Shown: piece after piece, positions 14,035 through 21,959 of the stretch
Layout of the letters: each line of letters starts with the position of its first letter
Numbering within the stretch: the stretch's first letter is position 1
Origin: a virus
Direction: 5' to 3' (one strand)
DNA length: 39,479 nucleotides
Virus record (IMG/VR): IMGVR_UViG_3300037485_000343
Coordinates: 1-39,479 of that record
Made by a program: the position numbers and the translations under genes
The notes under the pieces: generated by a model
The model's database searches: none
The model's input: only the letters and a program-made list of their open reading frames with translations
What the model was told of the DNA's origin: nothing

Positions 14035-14775
14035 ATGGCTAAGAACAAATTTGAGTCAAACGAAGAAGTAGTTGCAGAAGAAGTTGCATTAACTGAAGAA
14101 CAACATTTGTTAATTGCCGCACTAGAGTCAGACAACGTAGTTGAAAGTCTTTCAGTATTGAAAGACGACGAAGGCACTACTGAAAGGCTTGCACAATTAA
14201 TTACAGTGTATGTGGCTTTACACGGTGCACTAGGCGATGAAGCTGGTGCAACAATTAATGCACATAAAAACTTGGTTACTTACAAACCTGCTAAAGTAAA
14301 GGCAGTAAAGAAACCTAAGGCTCCTAAAGAACCTAAGTTCAACGAACGTAAAGCATTGATAGAAGCATTAGATACTGACACATTATCTACATTGATTGAT
14401 GACGAACGTATCAGCGAAGAGTTAAAGAACGCTATTATTACCTATACTACTTTACGTGGTTTAGATTTACCAGAAGCCATCATTAACGCTGCCAAAGCAA
14501 CATTGGCATCTTTTGGTAAAGGTAGCAAAGGTGGGACTAGTGGTCCAAGACAAACATTTGGTGTAGAAGTTAATGGTGTTGTATATGCAACATTAACTAG
14601 CGCTATTGCTGCACAAGGTATTGAAAAAATCATTACTGGTGAAAACAAATCAGATGACGCAGACATTGCATGGCGCACAATTCGTCCTAGACTAGTAAAA
14701 GATGGTATTGCTAACTACAATGATGCAACATACACAAAAGTTGACTCACCAGTGGCGGCAACAGTAGAAGCATAA
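14035..14775 (+). CDS. Early protein sharing the C-terminal module of the first early gene
   Basis: A 246-residue protein. Residues 15-80 and 100-155 look like two related helical segments (each has an ALESDNVVESLSVL- or ALDTDTLSTLIDDER-like start and an ITVYVALHG- or ITYTTLRG-like end), linked by a K/P-rich stretch (KPAKVKAVKKPKAPKEPK). The last about 70 residues (GVEVNGVVYATLTSAIAAQG, then W-x-IRP-x-L-x-KDG and NDATYTKV) match the C-terminal module of the 9274 product. A very strong AGGAGG ribosome-binding site suggests abundant synthesis. DNA binding is likely but not proven. Confidence 0.68.
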   Translation: MAKNKFESNEEVVAEEVALTEEQHLLIAALESDNVVESLSVLKDDEGTTERLAQLITVYVALHGALGDEAGATINAHKNLVTYKPAKVKAVKKPKAPKEPKFNERKALIEALDTDTLSTLIDDERISEELKNAIITYTTLRGLDLPEAIINAAKATLASFGKGSKGGTSGPRQTFGVEVNGVVYATLTSAIAAQGIEKIITGENKSDDADIAWRTIRPRLVKDGIANYNDATYTKVDSPVAATVEA

Positions 14776-14789
14776 TAGAATGACGGTCA

Positions 14790-14815
14790 TGGTGCTCTAC
14801 CGTAAATGAGCACCA
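14790..14815 (+). other. Hairpin after the 14035 gene
   Basis: TGGTGCTC, 10-nt loop, GAGCACCA, an 8-bp perfect stem. No T-tract follows, so it is more likely a transcript-stabilising or processing hairpin than a terminator. Confidence 0.5.
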
Positions 14816-14836
14816 CTAATCAATAGGAACAAAAAA

Positions 14837-15586
14837 ATGAACGAGATAGTAAAAACAAACGCAAATGACATAGTTGGCTTAGACGCTGAGACTATGGCAC
14901 TTATTGCTCAAGCAGCACAAGACCAAAGTGAAGCTGAAGTATCTACAATACCTTTCATGTCAGTTAAAGGTAAGAAGTTTACTTTAGGCGAAGAGAAGCT
15001 TGGTAATATCTTAAATGTAGTTATATTGGCAGATGTATTTGACCATGCATATTACGATCGTCCTTATGACCCAGACACTATTAGTCCTCCTGCATGTTTT
15101 GCAATCAATGTATCTAGCAATGATTTAGTGCCAGACGAAGCGTCACCAGTTGTACAAGCTACATCTTGTAGTGAATGTCCAATGAATGAATTTGGTTCTT
15201 CACAAAATGGTAAAAGTAAGGCTTGCAGAAATGGTAGACGATTATTGGTTGCTGCCGTAACAGATGGCGTGCCAGATTTGGTTAATTTAGCTATTATTAA
15301 TATAGCACCAACATCGCTAAAAGCATATGCTAGATATTCTAAAGGTTTAGCAACAGTTAAGAAACTACCAATATGGGCAGTTGTTACAACACTATCATTT
15401 GATGATGATAGTACATGGCCACAGATTGTGCCAACGTTTAGCAATACCATAGACGGCAACTATATAAATGCTATAGCACCTAGATTGGCAGAATTTGCCG
15501 ACGCAGTTGCAATACCTTATGACGTATCTGGTTACATTGCACCAGAAGAAGTTGCCACATCTTCAAAGAAAAGTAAAATGTCATAG
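14837..15586 (+). CDS. Putative phage ssDNA-binding protein
   Basis: A 249-residue protein with a central cysteine cluster: CSECP (about 117-121), then FGSSQNGKSKAC with a third Cys (about 133). The preceding PFMSVKGKKFTLGEEKLG and YYDRPYDPDTISPPACFAIN stretches mark a phage family often placed beside DNA polymerase and thought to bind single-stranded DNA. The C-terminus is short and Lys/Ser-rich rather than acidic. It lies directly before the polymerase gene, with a terminator between them. Function is by context and family resemblance. Confidence 0.55.
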   Translation: MNEIVKTNANDIVGLDAETMALIAQAAQDQSEAEVSTIPFMSVKGKKFTLGEEKLGNILNVVILADVFDHAYYDRPYDPDTISPPACFAINVSSNDLVPDEASPVVQATSCSECPMNEFGSSQNGKSKACRNGRRLLVAAVTDGVPDLVNLAIINIAPTSLKAYARYSKGLATVKKLPIWAVVTTLSFDDDSTWPQIVPTFSNTIDGNYINAIAPRLAEFADAVAIPYDVSGYIAPEEVATSSKKSKMS

Positions 15587-15638
15587 AACCACCAATAGTT
15601 AGTCATCCATACCATTTTGGATGCAACACAAAATAAAT

Positions 15639-15671
15639 GGGTTGTAATCGTAATGGTTACAGCCCTTTTTT
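15639..15671 (+). terminator. Rho-independent terminator between the ssDNA-binding protein and polymerase genes
   Basis: GGGTTGTAA / TTACAGCCC (15639-15647 and 15657-15665, one G-T pair) with a 9-nt loop and TTTTTT at once after the stem. A smaller hairpin CATCC/GGATG lies just upstream (15604-15623). Confidence 0.88.
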
Positions 15672-15687
15672 ATGCCTAGGAGAAAAT

Positions 15688-17496
15688 ATGTATACAATAG
15701 ATTTTGAAACAGCAGGAATAGTAAATGGCAGTAACAAGTCACCAGAACCATGTGGAGTAGCAATAAAACATGATGATGGCCCATCTAATTACATATCATG
15801 GGGCCATCCAAGTGCTAATGAATTTTGTAAATTAGACGCACAAAATATACTAAATGAAGTATGGCTATCTGACGAAAAGATTATGTGTCATAATTCTAAG
15901 TTTGATTTAAGAGTAGCATTAGAATGGTTTAATCTACCAGTACCAGAACCATCAAGAATTGTAGATACTATGATTATGGCTTACTTAATTGATGCTCGTG
16001 AGACATCATTAAGTCTAAAACCATTAGCAGAAAAATATTGCAATATGCCACCAGACGATCAATCTAAATTGAATAATTGGTTAATAAAAAATGGACACAA
16101 ACCTGGTCGTGATATATGTAAAGCGCCGGCAGAATTAGTTGGCCCTTATGCATGCTCAGACGTAGATATGACGTATGCACTATATAAGTACTTAGAACCA
16201 CATGTATTAAATGGTGAACATATTGAACAAGCGTTTAATAGAGAAATGTCTGTATTACCAATTGTAATAGACATGGAAGCTCGTGGTATTAACATATCAA
16301 AAGACATACATGATATAAGAGCTAAATTAGAAAAGACGTTTGAACTACAAGATTTACAATTAACTGCATACGGCGATGGCGAAAAACCTGGCTCAAAAGC
16401 AATGTTCAATGTACTAAGACGTAAAGGACTAATTGACGAGTCAAAAATTGAGTACACACCAAAAGGCAATCCGCGATACGGTAAAGATTTTTTGGAAGAC
16501 ATGATTGCAGACAAAGAATTAGTTAACATATTAAAATTACGAGGTAAACTACAAAAGTTTATTGGCACATATCTTAAGCCATTCTCAGAGTCATCATCGC
16601 TATACGGATTTAAGTTTTATCCATACTATAACCAGACAAGGTCAGAAGATGACTTTGGTACACGAACAGGTAGGTTCTCTAGTAACATTCAGCAATTACC
16701 AAAAGACTCTGGCGATAACTTTACATTATACGCAGAAGATGACTCTACAATAAACGCTATGCCATCTGTACGATCTCTGATAGTGCCATCAGATGACAAC
16801 ATGGTATTGATAAAGCGAGATTTCTCAGGTCAAGAACTACGAGTAGTTGCACACTATGCAGAAGGCTCTATTCTTAAGGCCTACCAAGATGACCCTAAAA
16901 TGGATGTGCATGCGTTTGTAGATAATCTTATACAAGAAATGACTGGCCATCACCTATCTCGTACACCAGTTAAAATGATTAACTTCTTAAAGCTATACGG
17001 TGGTGGACCGGCTAAATTAGCAGAACGACTAAAAATACCAGTAGAACAAGCAAGAACATTCTTTAGAGTATATGATGAAGCATTACCAGAATTTAAAGGC
17101 TTAATGAAAGATATAGAAAACCTTGCACGATCTGGTAAAAAGATACGTACATGGGGAGGCAGATCATATTTGGTAGAACCACCATCACATGATCAGCACA
17201 CTGGTAGACGCAAAGAGTTTTATTATAAATTAGGCAATGTACTAATTCAAGGTTCTTCTGCAGATATGACCAAAGAAGCAATGATAAGATATTTTTACCA
17301 TCCTAATAAGAAAGGTAATTTATTAATGACCGTTCATGACGAAATAGTTATTGAAGTACATAAAGATTTTGCACATGATGAAATGACATTGTTAAAATGG
17401 GCAATGGATGACATACCAGGTTGGGATGTACCATTATGCTCAGATGGTGCTGTAGGTATTAACTTGGGTAAGATGGAGGCGTACGCAGATGAGTAA
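15688..17496 (+). CDS. polA: DNA polymerase, family A, with 3'-5' exonuclease
   Basis: A 602-residue replicative polymerase. Start chosen at 15688 because AGGAGAA precedes it and exonuclease motif I (DFET, residues 5-8) lies right at the N-terminus. Exo II is HNSKFD (68-73) and Exo III YACSD (154-158), so proofreading looks intact. Polymerase motif A is DFSGQELR (378-385), motif B R425-K429-F433-YG438 and motif C VHDE (549-552). The residue equivalent to E. coli 762 is Phe (F433). There is no 5'-3' exonuclease domain. The end overlaps the next nuclease gene by 8 nt. Confidence 0.97.
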   Translation: MYTIDFETAGIVNGSNKSPEPCGVAIKHDDGPSNYISWGHPSANEFCKLDAQNILNEVWLSDEKIMCHNSKFDLRVALEWFNLPVPEPSRIVDTMIMAYLIDARETSLSLKPLAEKYCNMPPDDQSKLNNWLIKNGHKPGRDICKAPAELVGPYACSDVDMTYALYKYLEPHVLNGEHIEQAFNREMSVLPIVIDMEARGINISKDIHDIRAKLEKTFELQDLQLTAYGDGEKPGSKAMFNVLRRKGLIDESKIEYTPKGNPRYGKDFLEDMIADKELVNILKLRGKLQKFIGTYLKPFSESSSLYGFKFYPYYNQTRSEDDFGTRTGRFSSNIQQLPKDSGDNFTLYAEDDSTINAMPSVRSLIVPSDDNMVLIKRDFSGQELRVVAHYAEGSILKAYQDDPKMDVHAFVDNLIQEMTGHHLSRTPVKMINFLKLYGGGPAKLAERLKIPVEQARTFFRVYDEALPEFKGLMKDIENLARSGKKIRTWGGRSYLVEPPSHDQHTGRRKEFYYKLGNVLIQGSSADMTKEAMIRYFYHPNKKGNLLMTVHDEIVIEVHKDFAHDEMTLLKWAMDDIPGWDVPLCSDGAVGINLGKMEAYADE

Positions 17497-18127
17497 ACAA
17501 AAATCTTGGTCATACTCTCAACTATCTGGCTATGAAAAATGTGCTCATGCGCACATGTATAGAAAGGTAATTAAAACGCCAGAACCAATTGGCTATCATG
17601 TGGCTAAAGGTAATGACGCGCATTTACTGGCAGAAAACTACCTACTTGGTAAGTACGATGTACTACCACCGGTACTTGGTAAATTTAGAAAAGAATTTGC
17701 TAAATTATTAGAGTTAAAAGCTGTACCAGAAGAAGCATATGTATTAAGTAAAGATTGGAAACTAATACCAGATGGTTGGGCCGATAAAAATGCTTGGTTA
17801 AGATTAAAGCTAGATGCCAGAGTAGATAACTTTATAGTAGATTTCAAGACTGGTAAAGTATATGATGACCATATAAACCAAGGTAGATTGTATGCTAACG
17901 TGCACATGATACTTAACCCTGATGTAAATGAGGTAGACGTAGAATTTTGGTATCTAAACAATGGTCAAGTTGTAGATTATACATTTAATAGAGAAAATTT
18001 AGCAGAAGATATAGCAAACTGGGAAAGACGTGCAAGCATAATGCACAATGATACTACATACAATCCAACTCCTCATGAGTATTGTAAGTATTGCTATGTA
18101 AAACATTTATGTAATTCTTACGAATAA
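17489..18127 (+). CDS. Cas4/RecB-like PD-(D/E)XK nuclease with an Fe-S cysteine set
   Basis: A 212-residue nuclease. C18 near the N-terminus together with C199, C202 and C208 (CKYC-x5-C) form the four-cysteine set of Cas4/AddB-type 4Fe-4S nucleases. H45 (GNDAHLLAE), D109 (KLDARVD), D118 and K120 (VDFKTGK) and Q131 (INQGRLYA) are the expected catalytic motifs. It overlaps the polymerase gene by 8 nt. It probably resects DNA ends for recombination-dependent replication or degrades host DNA. No CRISPR genes are nearby, so a CRISPR role is unlikely. Confidence 0.88.
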   Translation: MSKQKSWSYSQLSGYEKCAHAHMYRKVIKTPEPIGYHVAKGNDAHLLAENYLLGKYDVLPPVLGKFRKEFAKLLELKAVPEEAYVLSKDWKLIPDGWADKNAWLRLKLDARVDNFIVDFKTGKVYDDHINQGRLYANVHMILNPDVNEVDVEFWYLNNGQVVDYTFNRENLAEDIANWERRASIMHNDTTYNPTPHEYCKYCYVKHLCNSYE

Positions 18128-18130
18128 AAT

Positions 18131-18228
18131 ATCGACCCTGTTCAATGATAATTTTTAATCTATAGATTGATATAGATTTTTATTTTTCATTCAACAGGGT
18201 CAATCCTCGTATTGATTTAGGTCATATT
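18131..18228. repeat. Palindromic intergenic element, copy 2
   Basis: An inverted repeat GACCCTGTTCAATGA (18134-18148) / TCATTCAACAGGGTC (18187-18201), 14 of 15 paired, encloses a perfect 12-bp palindrome AATCTATAGATT (18157-18168). The right arm runs into the shared core AACAGGGTCAATCCTCGTA (18193-18211), followed by a part (to 18228) also found in copy 3. The plus strand from 18131 matches the minus strand of copy 1 over about 50 nt. It fills the whole gap before the VRR-NUC gene. Confidence 0.85.
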
Positions 18229-18504
18229 ATGATAGAATCTAAGATCGAAAATTATCTATATAATGAAATTAAAAAAGTTGGCGGTATATGCCCTAAATGG
18301 GTAAGTCCAAATATGAAAGGCGTACCAGATAGGATAGTTTTTCTAAACAACCAAGTTTGGTTTGTAGAATTAAAATCCACAACTGGTATACGTTCTAAAA
18401 TACAAGAACACTTTGAAAAGATTTTATTACAATATACTAGAAATTATAAAGTAATAAGTTCAAAAGAACAAGTAGATACGTTTATAAAGGATATATTAAA
18501 ATGA
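18229..18504 (+). CDS. VRR-NUC domain nuclease
   Basis: A 91-residue stand-alone VRR-NUC nuclease. It has GVPDRI (31-36, catalytic D34) and VELKS (46-50, E47 and K49), the PD-ExK core of the family, with the N-terminal SKIENYLYNEIKKVGG helix and a C-terminal helix (SSKEQVDTFIKDIL). Such small proteins act as Holliday-junction or flap nucleases and are common in phages. The gene starts directly behind palindromic element copy 2 and is coupled by ATGA to the next gene. No clear ribosome-binding site is seen. Confidence 0.92.
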   Translation: MIESKIENYLYNEIKKVGGICPKWVSPNMKGVPDRIVFLNNQVWFVELKSTTGIRSKIQEHFEKILLQYTRNYKVISSKEQVDTFIKDILK

Positions 18505-18953
18505 GTAAAGAAAGAGAGTTATTGCAAAAAGTATTAACAAAACTAAATTCCTATTATTATGATGGCAATGTCACAATAAAAAATGAAATAGAAGAACTAC
18601 TTGTCCAACCTGAGCAAAATAAAGCAGAGGCTATTATGTCTAATGGTGTTAGCGTTAGTAATGTATATGATGCTTATGAAGAAGGCAGAAAGTCTGTAAT
18701 GGTTGAGCAAGAGCCTGTGGCTTGGCTATATGAGTGGGTAGATGAAGCAGGCGAGCCTTTTAAAAATTTTGTTTACGACTTTTATGACGGTGCAAATTTA
18801 ATTCCTCTATACGCAGCACCACCAAAACGTGAGCCTTTGAGCGAAGACGCGATTCTGGATGCCTTACCTGAAAATCCTATGGGGTGTGCTGCGTTTATAC
18901 GCGGCGTTAAGTTTGCAGAAAAAGCACACGGCATTGGAGGTGGGGAATGTTAG
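18501..18953 (+). CDS. Hypothetical protein with EPVAWL and PLYAAP motifs
   Basis: A 150-residue protein. The N-terminal part is helical and charged; then comes QEPVAWLYEWVDEAGEPF and IPLYAAPPKREPLSEDAI, a short module found in many phage proteins of unknown function, and a C-terminal FIRGVKFAEKAHGIGGGEC. The last 11 codons lie in a 33-bp direct repeat also present at the end of the next gene. It begins by ATGA coupling. Function is unknown; the module seems to be exchanged between phages as a cassette. Confidence 0.72.
   Translation: MSKERELLQKVLTKLNSYYYDGNVTIKNEIEELLVQPEQNKAEAIMSNGVSVSNVYDAYEEGRKSVMVEQEPVAWLYEWVDEAGEPFKNFVYDFYDGANLIPLYAAPPKREPLSEDAILDALPENPMGCAAFIRGVKFAEKAHGIGGGEC
18917..18949 (+). 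repeat. 33-bp direct repeat, copy A (gene end plus ribosome-binding site)
   Basis: Identical to 19261-19293. It encodes the C-terminal EKAHGIGGGE of the upstream gene and at the same time carries GGAGGTGGGG plus the ATG of the next gene. It is a ready-made translational junction and a likely recombination site. Confidence 0.95.
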
Positions 18954-19294
18954 ATTATTGCGGCGAAGTCGAGTTTTACCCCATGGATGGGGATAATGAT
19001 AATTATAACGTATATGAACCCAATTTGGGCGGTGTTGAGTTTGCGAGAAGATATAAGAAGTCAACAAGACCATTTGTAACCAATCATGGTTATTATGATA
19101 ACTGGGTGTGGGCTGATAAGATTATCGAAAGAGATACATGTTATTCAATTTTAAGAGAAGATGTTTGGATGAATATCCCAAAAAAGATTGTTAGAGAAGT
19201 TAAAGTTACTAAAATGCTCGTATATTTGCCTATATTTTCTAAGATTTGCACCACAGCGTTAGAAAAAGCACACGGCATTGGAGGTGGGGAATGA
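18947..19294 (+). CDS. Hypothetical protein flanked by direct repeats
   Basis: A 115-residue protein (MLDYCGEVEFYPMDGDNDNY and so on) rich in D, N, Y and W, without a recognised domain. Both its start and its end lie in copies of the 33-bp direct repeat, so its own C-terminus is again EKAHGIGGGE. This suggests that the gene was inserted or duplicated as a unit through the repeat. It overlaps the previous gene by 7 nt and is followed by a coupled tiny membrane peptide. Confidence 0.65.
   Translation: MLDYCGEVEFYPMDGDNDNYNVYEPNLGGVEFARRYKKSTRPFVTNHGYYDNWVWADKIIERDTCYSILREDVWMNIPKKIVREVKVTKMLVYLPIFSKICTTALEKAHGIGGGE
19261..19293 (+). repeat. 33-bp direct repeat, copy B
   Basis: Second identical copy of 18917-18949. 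Here it ends the 115-residue gene and provides GGAGGTGGGG for the tiny gene starting at 19291. Confidence 0.95.
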
Positions 19295-19386
19295 TGGGGA
19301 TAGTATTTTTAGATTATATACTGGAGCACCAATGGTTTGTTACGTTAATACTATTTATGATTTTAGTAGGACATTGGGGTAGATGA
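19291..19386 (+). CDS. Tiny single-transmembrane peptide (31 aa)
   Basis: MMGIVFLDYILEHQWFVTLI and on to VGHWGR. Residues about 15-27 (WFVTLILFMILVG) are a membrane segment. It begins in an ATGATG overlap with the upstream stop, directly behind GGAGGTGGGG, and its stop overlaps the ATGATG of the helicase gene. The coupling at both ends is strong evidence for translation. The function is unknown; it might only pass ribosomes to the helicase gene. Confidence 0.62.
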   Translation: MMGIVFLDYILEHQWFVTLILFMILVGHWGR

Positions 19387-20729
19387 TGAGTAATTTTAAA
19401 CCACATGATTATCAGCAAGATGGCATAAACTGGGTATTATCGCATCAAGGTGCAGGATTATTTTTACCACCAGGGTTGGGTAAAACCAGTATAACGCTTA
19501 GTGCTATATTAAAACTAAAACAAGCAGGAGTTATAGATAGAGTATTAATAATAGCACCTTTAAGAGTATGTTATATGGTATGGCGCCAAGAGTCAGAAAA
19601 ATGGAACTTTCCTTTTTCTATTGGTCTATTGCACGGCAGAGAGAAAGATACCATTATAAGACAAAAGCATGGCATATATCTAATAAACCCAGAAGGCATA
19701 AACTGGCTAGTAAATAACCACATGCAATTATTTATTAAGTATAAATTTATGCTAGTGTGCGATGAGTCTACATTGTTTAAAAACCATTCATCATTACGCT
19801 TTAAGATGCTAAAACATATATTACCACTATTTAAAAGAAAACTTATACTAACAGGTACACCAGCGCCGAATGGCCTATTGCAACTTTGGTCACAGATATT
19901 TATATTAGATAGTGGTAAAAGGCTTGGTAAAAACATATCAGCATTCCGCAGACAGTGGTTCATACCAAGCTATGATGGGTTTGGCTATATAATGAGAGAC
20001 GGCGCAGATGAACAAATATATTCTGCTATAAACGATATAGTAATGCATAAAAGCACAGATGAATTAGAACTACCAGAAAAACTATATAATACTATATTGG
20101 TACAACTACCAACTGATGCATTAAAACTATACAAAGATATAAAGAATGACTTTATATCACAAATAGAAGATGAAACTTTAATCACTGCTATGAACGCAGC
20201 ATCACAGGCTTCTAAACTAAAACAAATAGCTAATGGTATGCTATATAATGATGACAAAGAAGGTTTAAACATACACAATGAAAAATTATCTGCACTAGAA
20301 GAATTGGTAGACTCACTTGGTGGTCGACCTCTGCTAGTTGTATATGAATTTAACCATGATTTGCATAAACTACAATCAACATTTAAAAATGCACCACGCA
20401 TTGGTGGAGGAGTGACAGGTAAAGAGTTAGAAACTATAGTAGAAAAATGGAACAAAGGTGAACTACCAGTATTGCTAATACAACCAAAGGCTGGCGGTCA
20501 TGGACTAAATATGCAAGATGGTGGTTGTCATGATATAGTTTGGTATAGTATAACGTTTGATTTAGAACTATATGACCAAGTAAATGCTAGAGTACATAGA
20601 CAAGGTGTAAAGAATACTGTTACTATACATCATATAGTTGCAGAAAACACTGTAGATAAGAAAATAATGACAGTACTAGAAGGCAAAGCAGAATTACAAA
20701 GTGCTCTACTAGACAGTCTTTTAAAATAA
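19383..20729 (+). CDS. SNF2/DEAD-type helicase
   Basis: A 448-residue superfamily 2 ATPase. Motifs: a Q-like HDYQQDGINW start, PPGLGKT (29-35, Walker A), IIAP (Ia), CDEST (126-130, motif II), LTGTPAPN (156-163, motif III), GGHGLNMQ (motif V) and ARVHRQG (402-408, motif VI). The helicase C-terminal pattern VHRQG...VTIHHIVAENTVDKKI is that of SNF2 proteins. Length is that of compact phage homologues, without extra domains. It may move along duplex DNA and aid replication, recombination or replacement of bound host proteins. Translation is coupled to the 31-aa ORF. Confidence 0.93.
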   Translation: MMSNFKPHDYQQDGINWVLSHQGAGLFLPPGLGKTSITLSAILKLKQAGVIDRVLIIAPLRVCYMVWRQESEKWNFPFSIGLLHGREKDTIIRQKHGIYLINPEGINWLVNNHMQLFIKYKFMLVCDESTLFKNHSSLRFKMLKHILPLFKRKLILTGTPAPNGLLQLWSQIFILDSGKRLGKNISAFRRQWFIPSYDGFGYIMRDGADEQIYSAINDIVMHKSTDELELPEKLYNTILVQLPTDALKLYKDIKNDFISQIEDETLITAMNAASQASKLKQIANGMLYNDDKEGLNIHNEKLSALEELVDSLGGRPLLVVYEFNHDLHKLQSTFKNAPRIGGGVTGKELETIVEKWNKGELPVLLIQPKAGGHGLNMQDGGCHDIVWYSITFDLELYDQVNARVHRQGVKNTVTIHHIVAENTVDKKIMTVLEGKAELQSALLDSLLK

Positions 20730-20744
20730 AAGTTTTTTTATCAG

Positions 20745-20783
20745 TATAATTATGATATAATAAACCATCATCATAAGATGATG
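20745..20783 (+). promoter_or_regulatory. Extended -10 promoter with hairpin at the transcript start
   Basis: TGATATAAT (TATAAT at 20756-20761) with only a T-run in the -35 place. A second TATAAT lies at 20745-20750. The hairpin CATCATCATAAGATGATG (20766-20783) begins at the predicted start of the transcript. It serves the nucleotide-metabolism block. Confidence 0.75.
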
Positions 20784-20800
20784 CCAATATAGGAACTAAC

Positions 20801-21001
20801 ATGTTAATAACAAGAACATCACCAGTAACTAAAGTAACTGTGTCATTAGACATTGACATAACAGAAGAGCAAATGTTTCAATGGCTACATGGTAAAGTAA
20901 TACAAGAAGCTATGCCTAACATAAGTGCAGATGAAAGAGAATTTATAAAAACCGGACTTTGTCCAGATTATTGGGAGTATTTAATGGGAGAAGAAGAATG
21001 A
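20801..21001 (+). CDS. Small conserved-type phage protein
   Basis: A 66-residue protein. The C-terminal ADEREFIKTGLCPDYWEYLM has the REF-x-x-TG-x-x-x-x-x-W pattern of a small protein family frequent in phages; the N-terminal DIDITEEQMFQWLHGKVIQE is a strand plus helix. It is the first gene behind the 20756 promoter with an AGGAA ribosome-binding site, and it overlaps the next gene as ATGA. Function is unknown. Confidence 0.7.
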   Translation: MLITRTSPVTKVTVSLDIDITEEQMFQWLHGKVIQEAMPNISADEREFIKTGLCPDYWEYLMGEEE

Positions 21002-21432
21002 TGGCATATATAGCAGGACCTTGGTTTACACCAGAGCAAATGGAGTTACTTGAAGTTGTAAAGACTATAGTATTAAAATCAGGCATACCTTACTTCTCAC
21101 CAAAAGATGAAAACCTATTTATACCAGGTGAGTCATCTGCTATGGACGTATTAGTTGGTAACTGTAATGCTATAGACTCTTGTGATCTATTAGTTGTTAT
21201 TACTAATGGTAAAGACGTTGGAACTATGTGGGAAGCAGGTTATGCATTTGCAAATGATAAACCAATAATATACGTCTGGATTGGCAGAGAACCAGGCCAA
21301 AAATTTAATCTTATGCTAGCTGCATCTGGTGCAGTGGCATATACGCTAGATGAACTGGCAGAGTCAATGAGACGCTTTGCACATTTTGGTGACTTTTTAG
21401 ATGACGGATTAAATCGTGGTGAAATAGAATGA
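20998..21432 (+). CDS. Nucleoside 2-deoxyribosyltransferase-like protein
   Basis: A 144-residue enzyme of the nucleoside 2-deoxyribosyltransferase fold: YIAGPWFT (4-11) at the N-terminus, DSCDLLVVI (60-68) and GTMWEAGYA (75-83) with the catalytic-type Glu E79, then PIIYVW. Start chosen at the ATGA overlap (20998), since the earlier in-frame ATG lies deep in the upstream gene and YIAGP must be near the N-terminus. It may transfer or remove deoxyribose in nucleotide salvage, or make an altered nucleotide. It is next to a 5'-deoxynucleotidase, which fits a salvage role. Confidence 0.82.
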   Translation: MMAYIAGPWFTPEQMELLEVVKTIVLKSGIPYFSPKDENLFIPGESSAMDVLVGNCNAIDSCDLLVVITNGKDVGTMWEAGYAFANDKPIIYVWIGREPGQKFNLMLAASGAVAYTLDELAESMRRFAHFGDFLDDGLNRGEIE

Positions 21433-21959
21433 AGTCTGTTCAAGATTTTTATATGCAAATGTTAAATTTGGCGCATATAAAAAGGTATTCTGTAATACCA
21501 AGAATACATGATGAAAGTATTGCAGAACACTCATTCTTTGTAGCATCAATAGTAATGAAGCTATATGATGACTATGAGTTTGATATAGGACATGCTACTT
21601 GCATGGCCATATCGCACGATTGGACTGAGTCGTACACAGATGATATTACTGTAGCTACCAAAAGAGCATACCCAAGTATAGCCAGGGCAGTAGAAGCAGT
21701 AGAGGCAAAGATTGCAAAGAATGAATTTTCACCTGTTGCATACGAACTTTGGAAAGAATACAAAGACGCAACATCTGTAGAGTCAAAGATTGTAAAGTAT
21801 GCAGATACGCTACAAGTAATACAATATGCACAAGGTGAAGTAAATATGGGTAATAACGCATATTTTAAAAGTGTAGTAGAAGATGCTACGTATAGAGCTT
21901 ATAAATTAGAAGGTGAATTACATGAGCATAAAAGATGTAAAAATATCAGTAAGAAATGA
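21429..21959 (+). CDS. HD-domain 5'-deoxynucleotidase (YfbR-like)
   Basis: A 176-residue HD phosphohydrolase. Motifs: SIAEHS with H34, HDWTE with H63-D64, and YADTLQ with D126, the metal-binding set, plus QGEVNMGN near the end as in YfbR-type enzymes that remove phosphate from deoxyribonucleoside monophosphates. Length fits. Coupled by ATGA to the deoxyribosyltransferase-like gene; together with ThyX, dUTPase and dCMP deaminase it would shift dNMP pools towards dTMP synthesis. Confidence 0.85.
   Translation: MKSVQDFYMQMLNLAHIKRYSVIPRIHDESIAEHSFFVASIVMKLYDDYEFDIGHATCMAISHDWTESYTDDITVATKRAYPSIARAVEAVEAKIAKNEFSPVAYELWKEYKDATSVESKIVKYADTLQVIQYAQGEVNMGNNAYFKSVVEDATYRAYKLEGELHEHKRCKNISKK

Noticed and set aside
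14790-14815. Terminator after the 14035 gene
   Set aside because: Good stem but no T-tract and a 10-nt loop; listed only as a hairpin.
15637-15687. Longer N-terminus of the DNA polymerase beginning MGCNRNGYSPF
   Set aside because: That stretch is the terminator hairpin and T-tract; the ATG at 15688 has AGGAGAA before it and puts the exonuclease motif at the N-terminus as in homologues.
17489-18127. Cas4-like gene as part of a CRISPR adaptation system
   Set aside because: No cas1, cas2 or array anywhere in the genome; stand-alone Cas4-like nucleases are common phage replication genes.
19985-20455. Minus-strand 156-codon ORF opposite the helicase gene
   Set aside because: Ser/Leu/Ile-rich shadow of the helicase coding strand; no start signals and no family resemblance.
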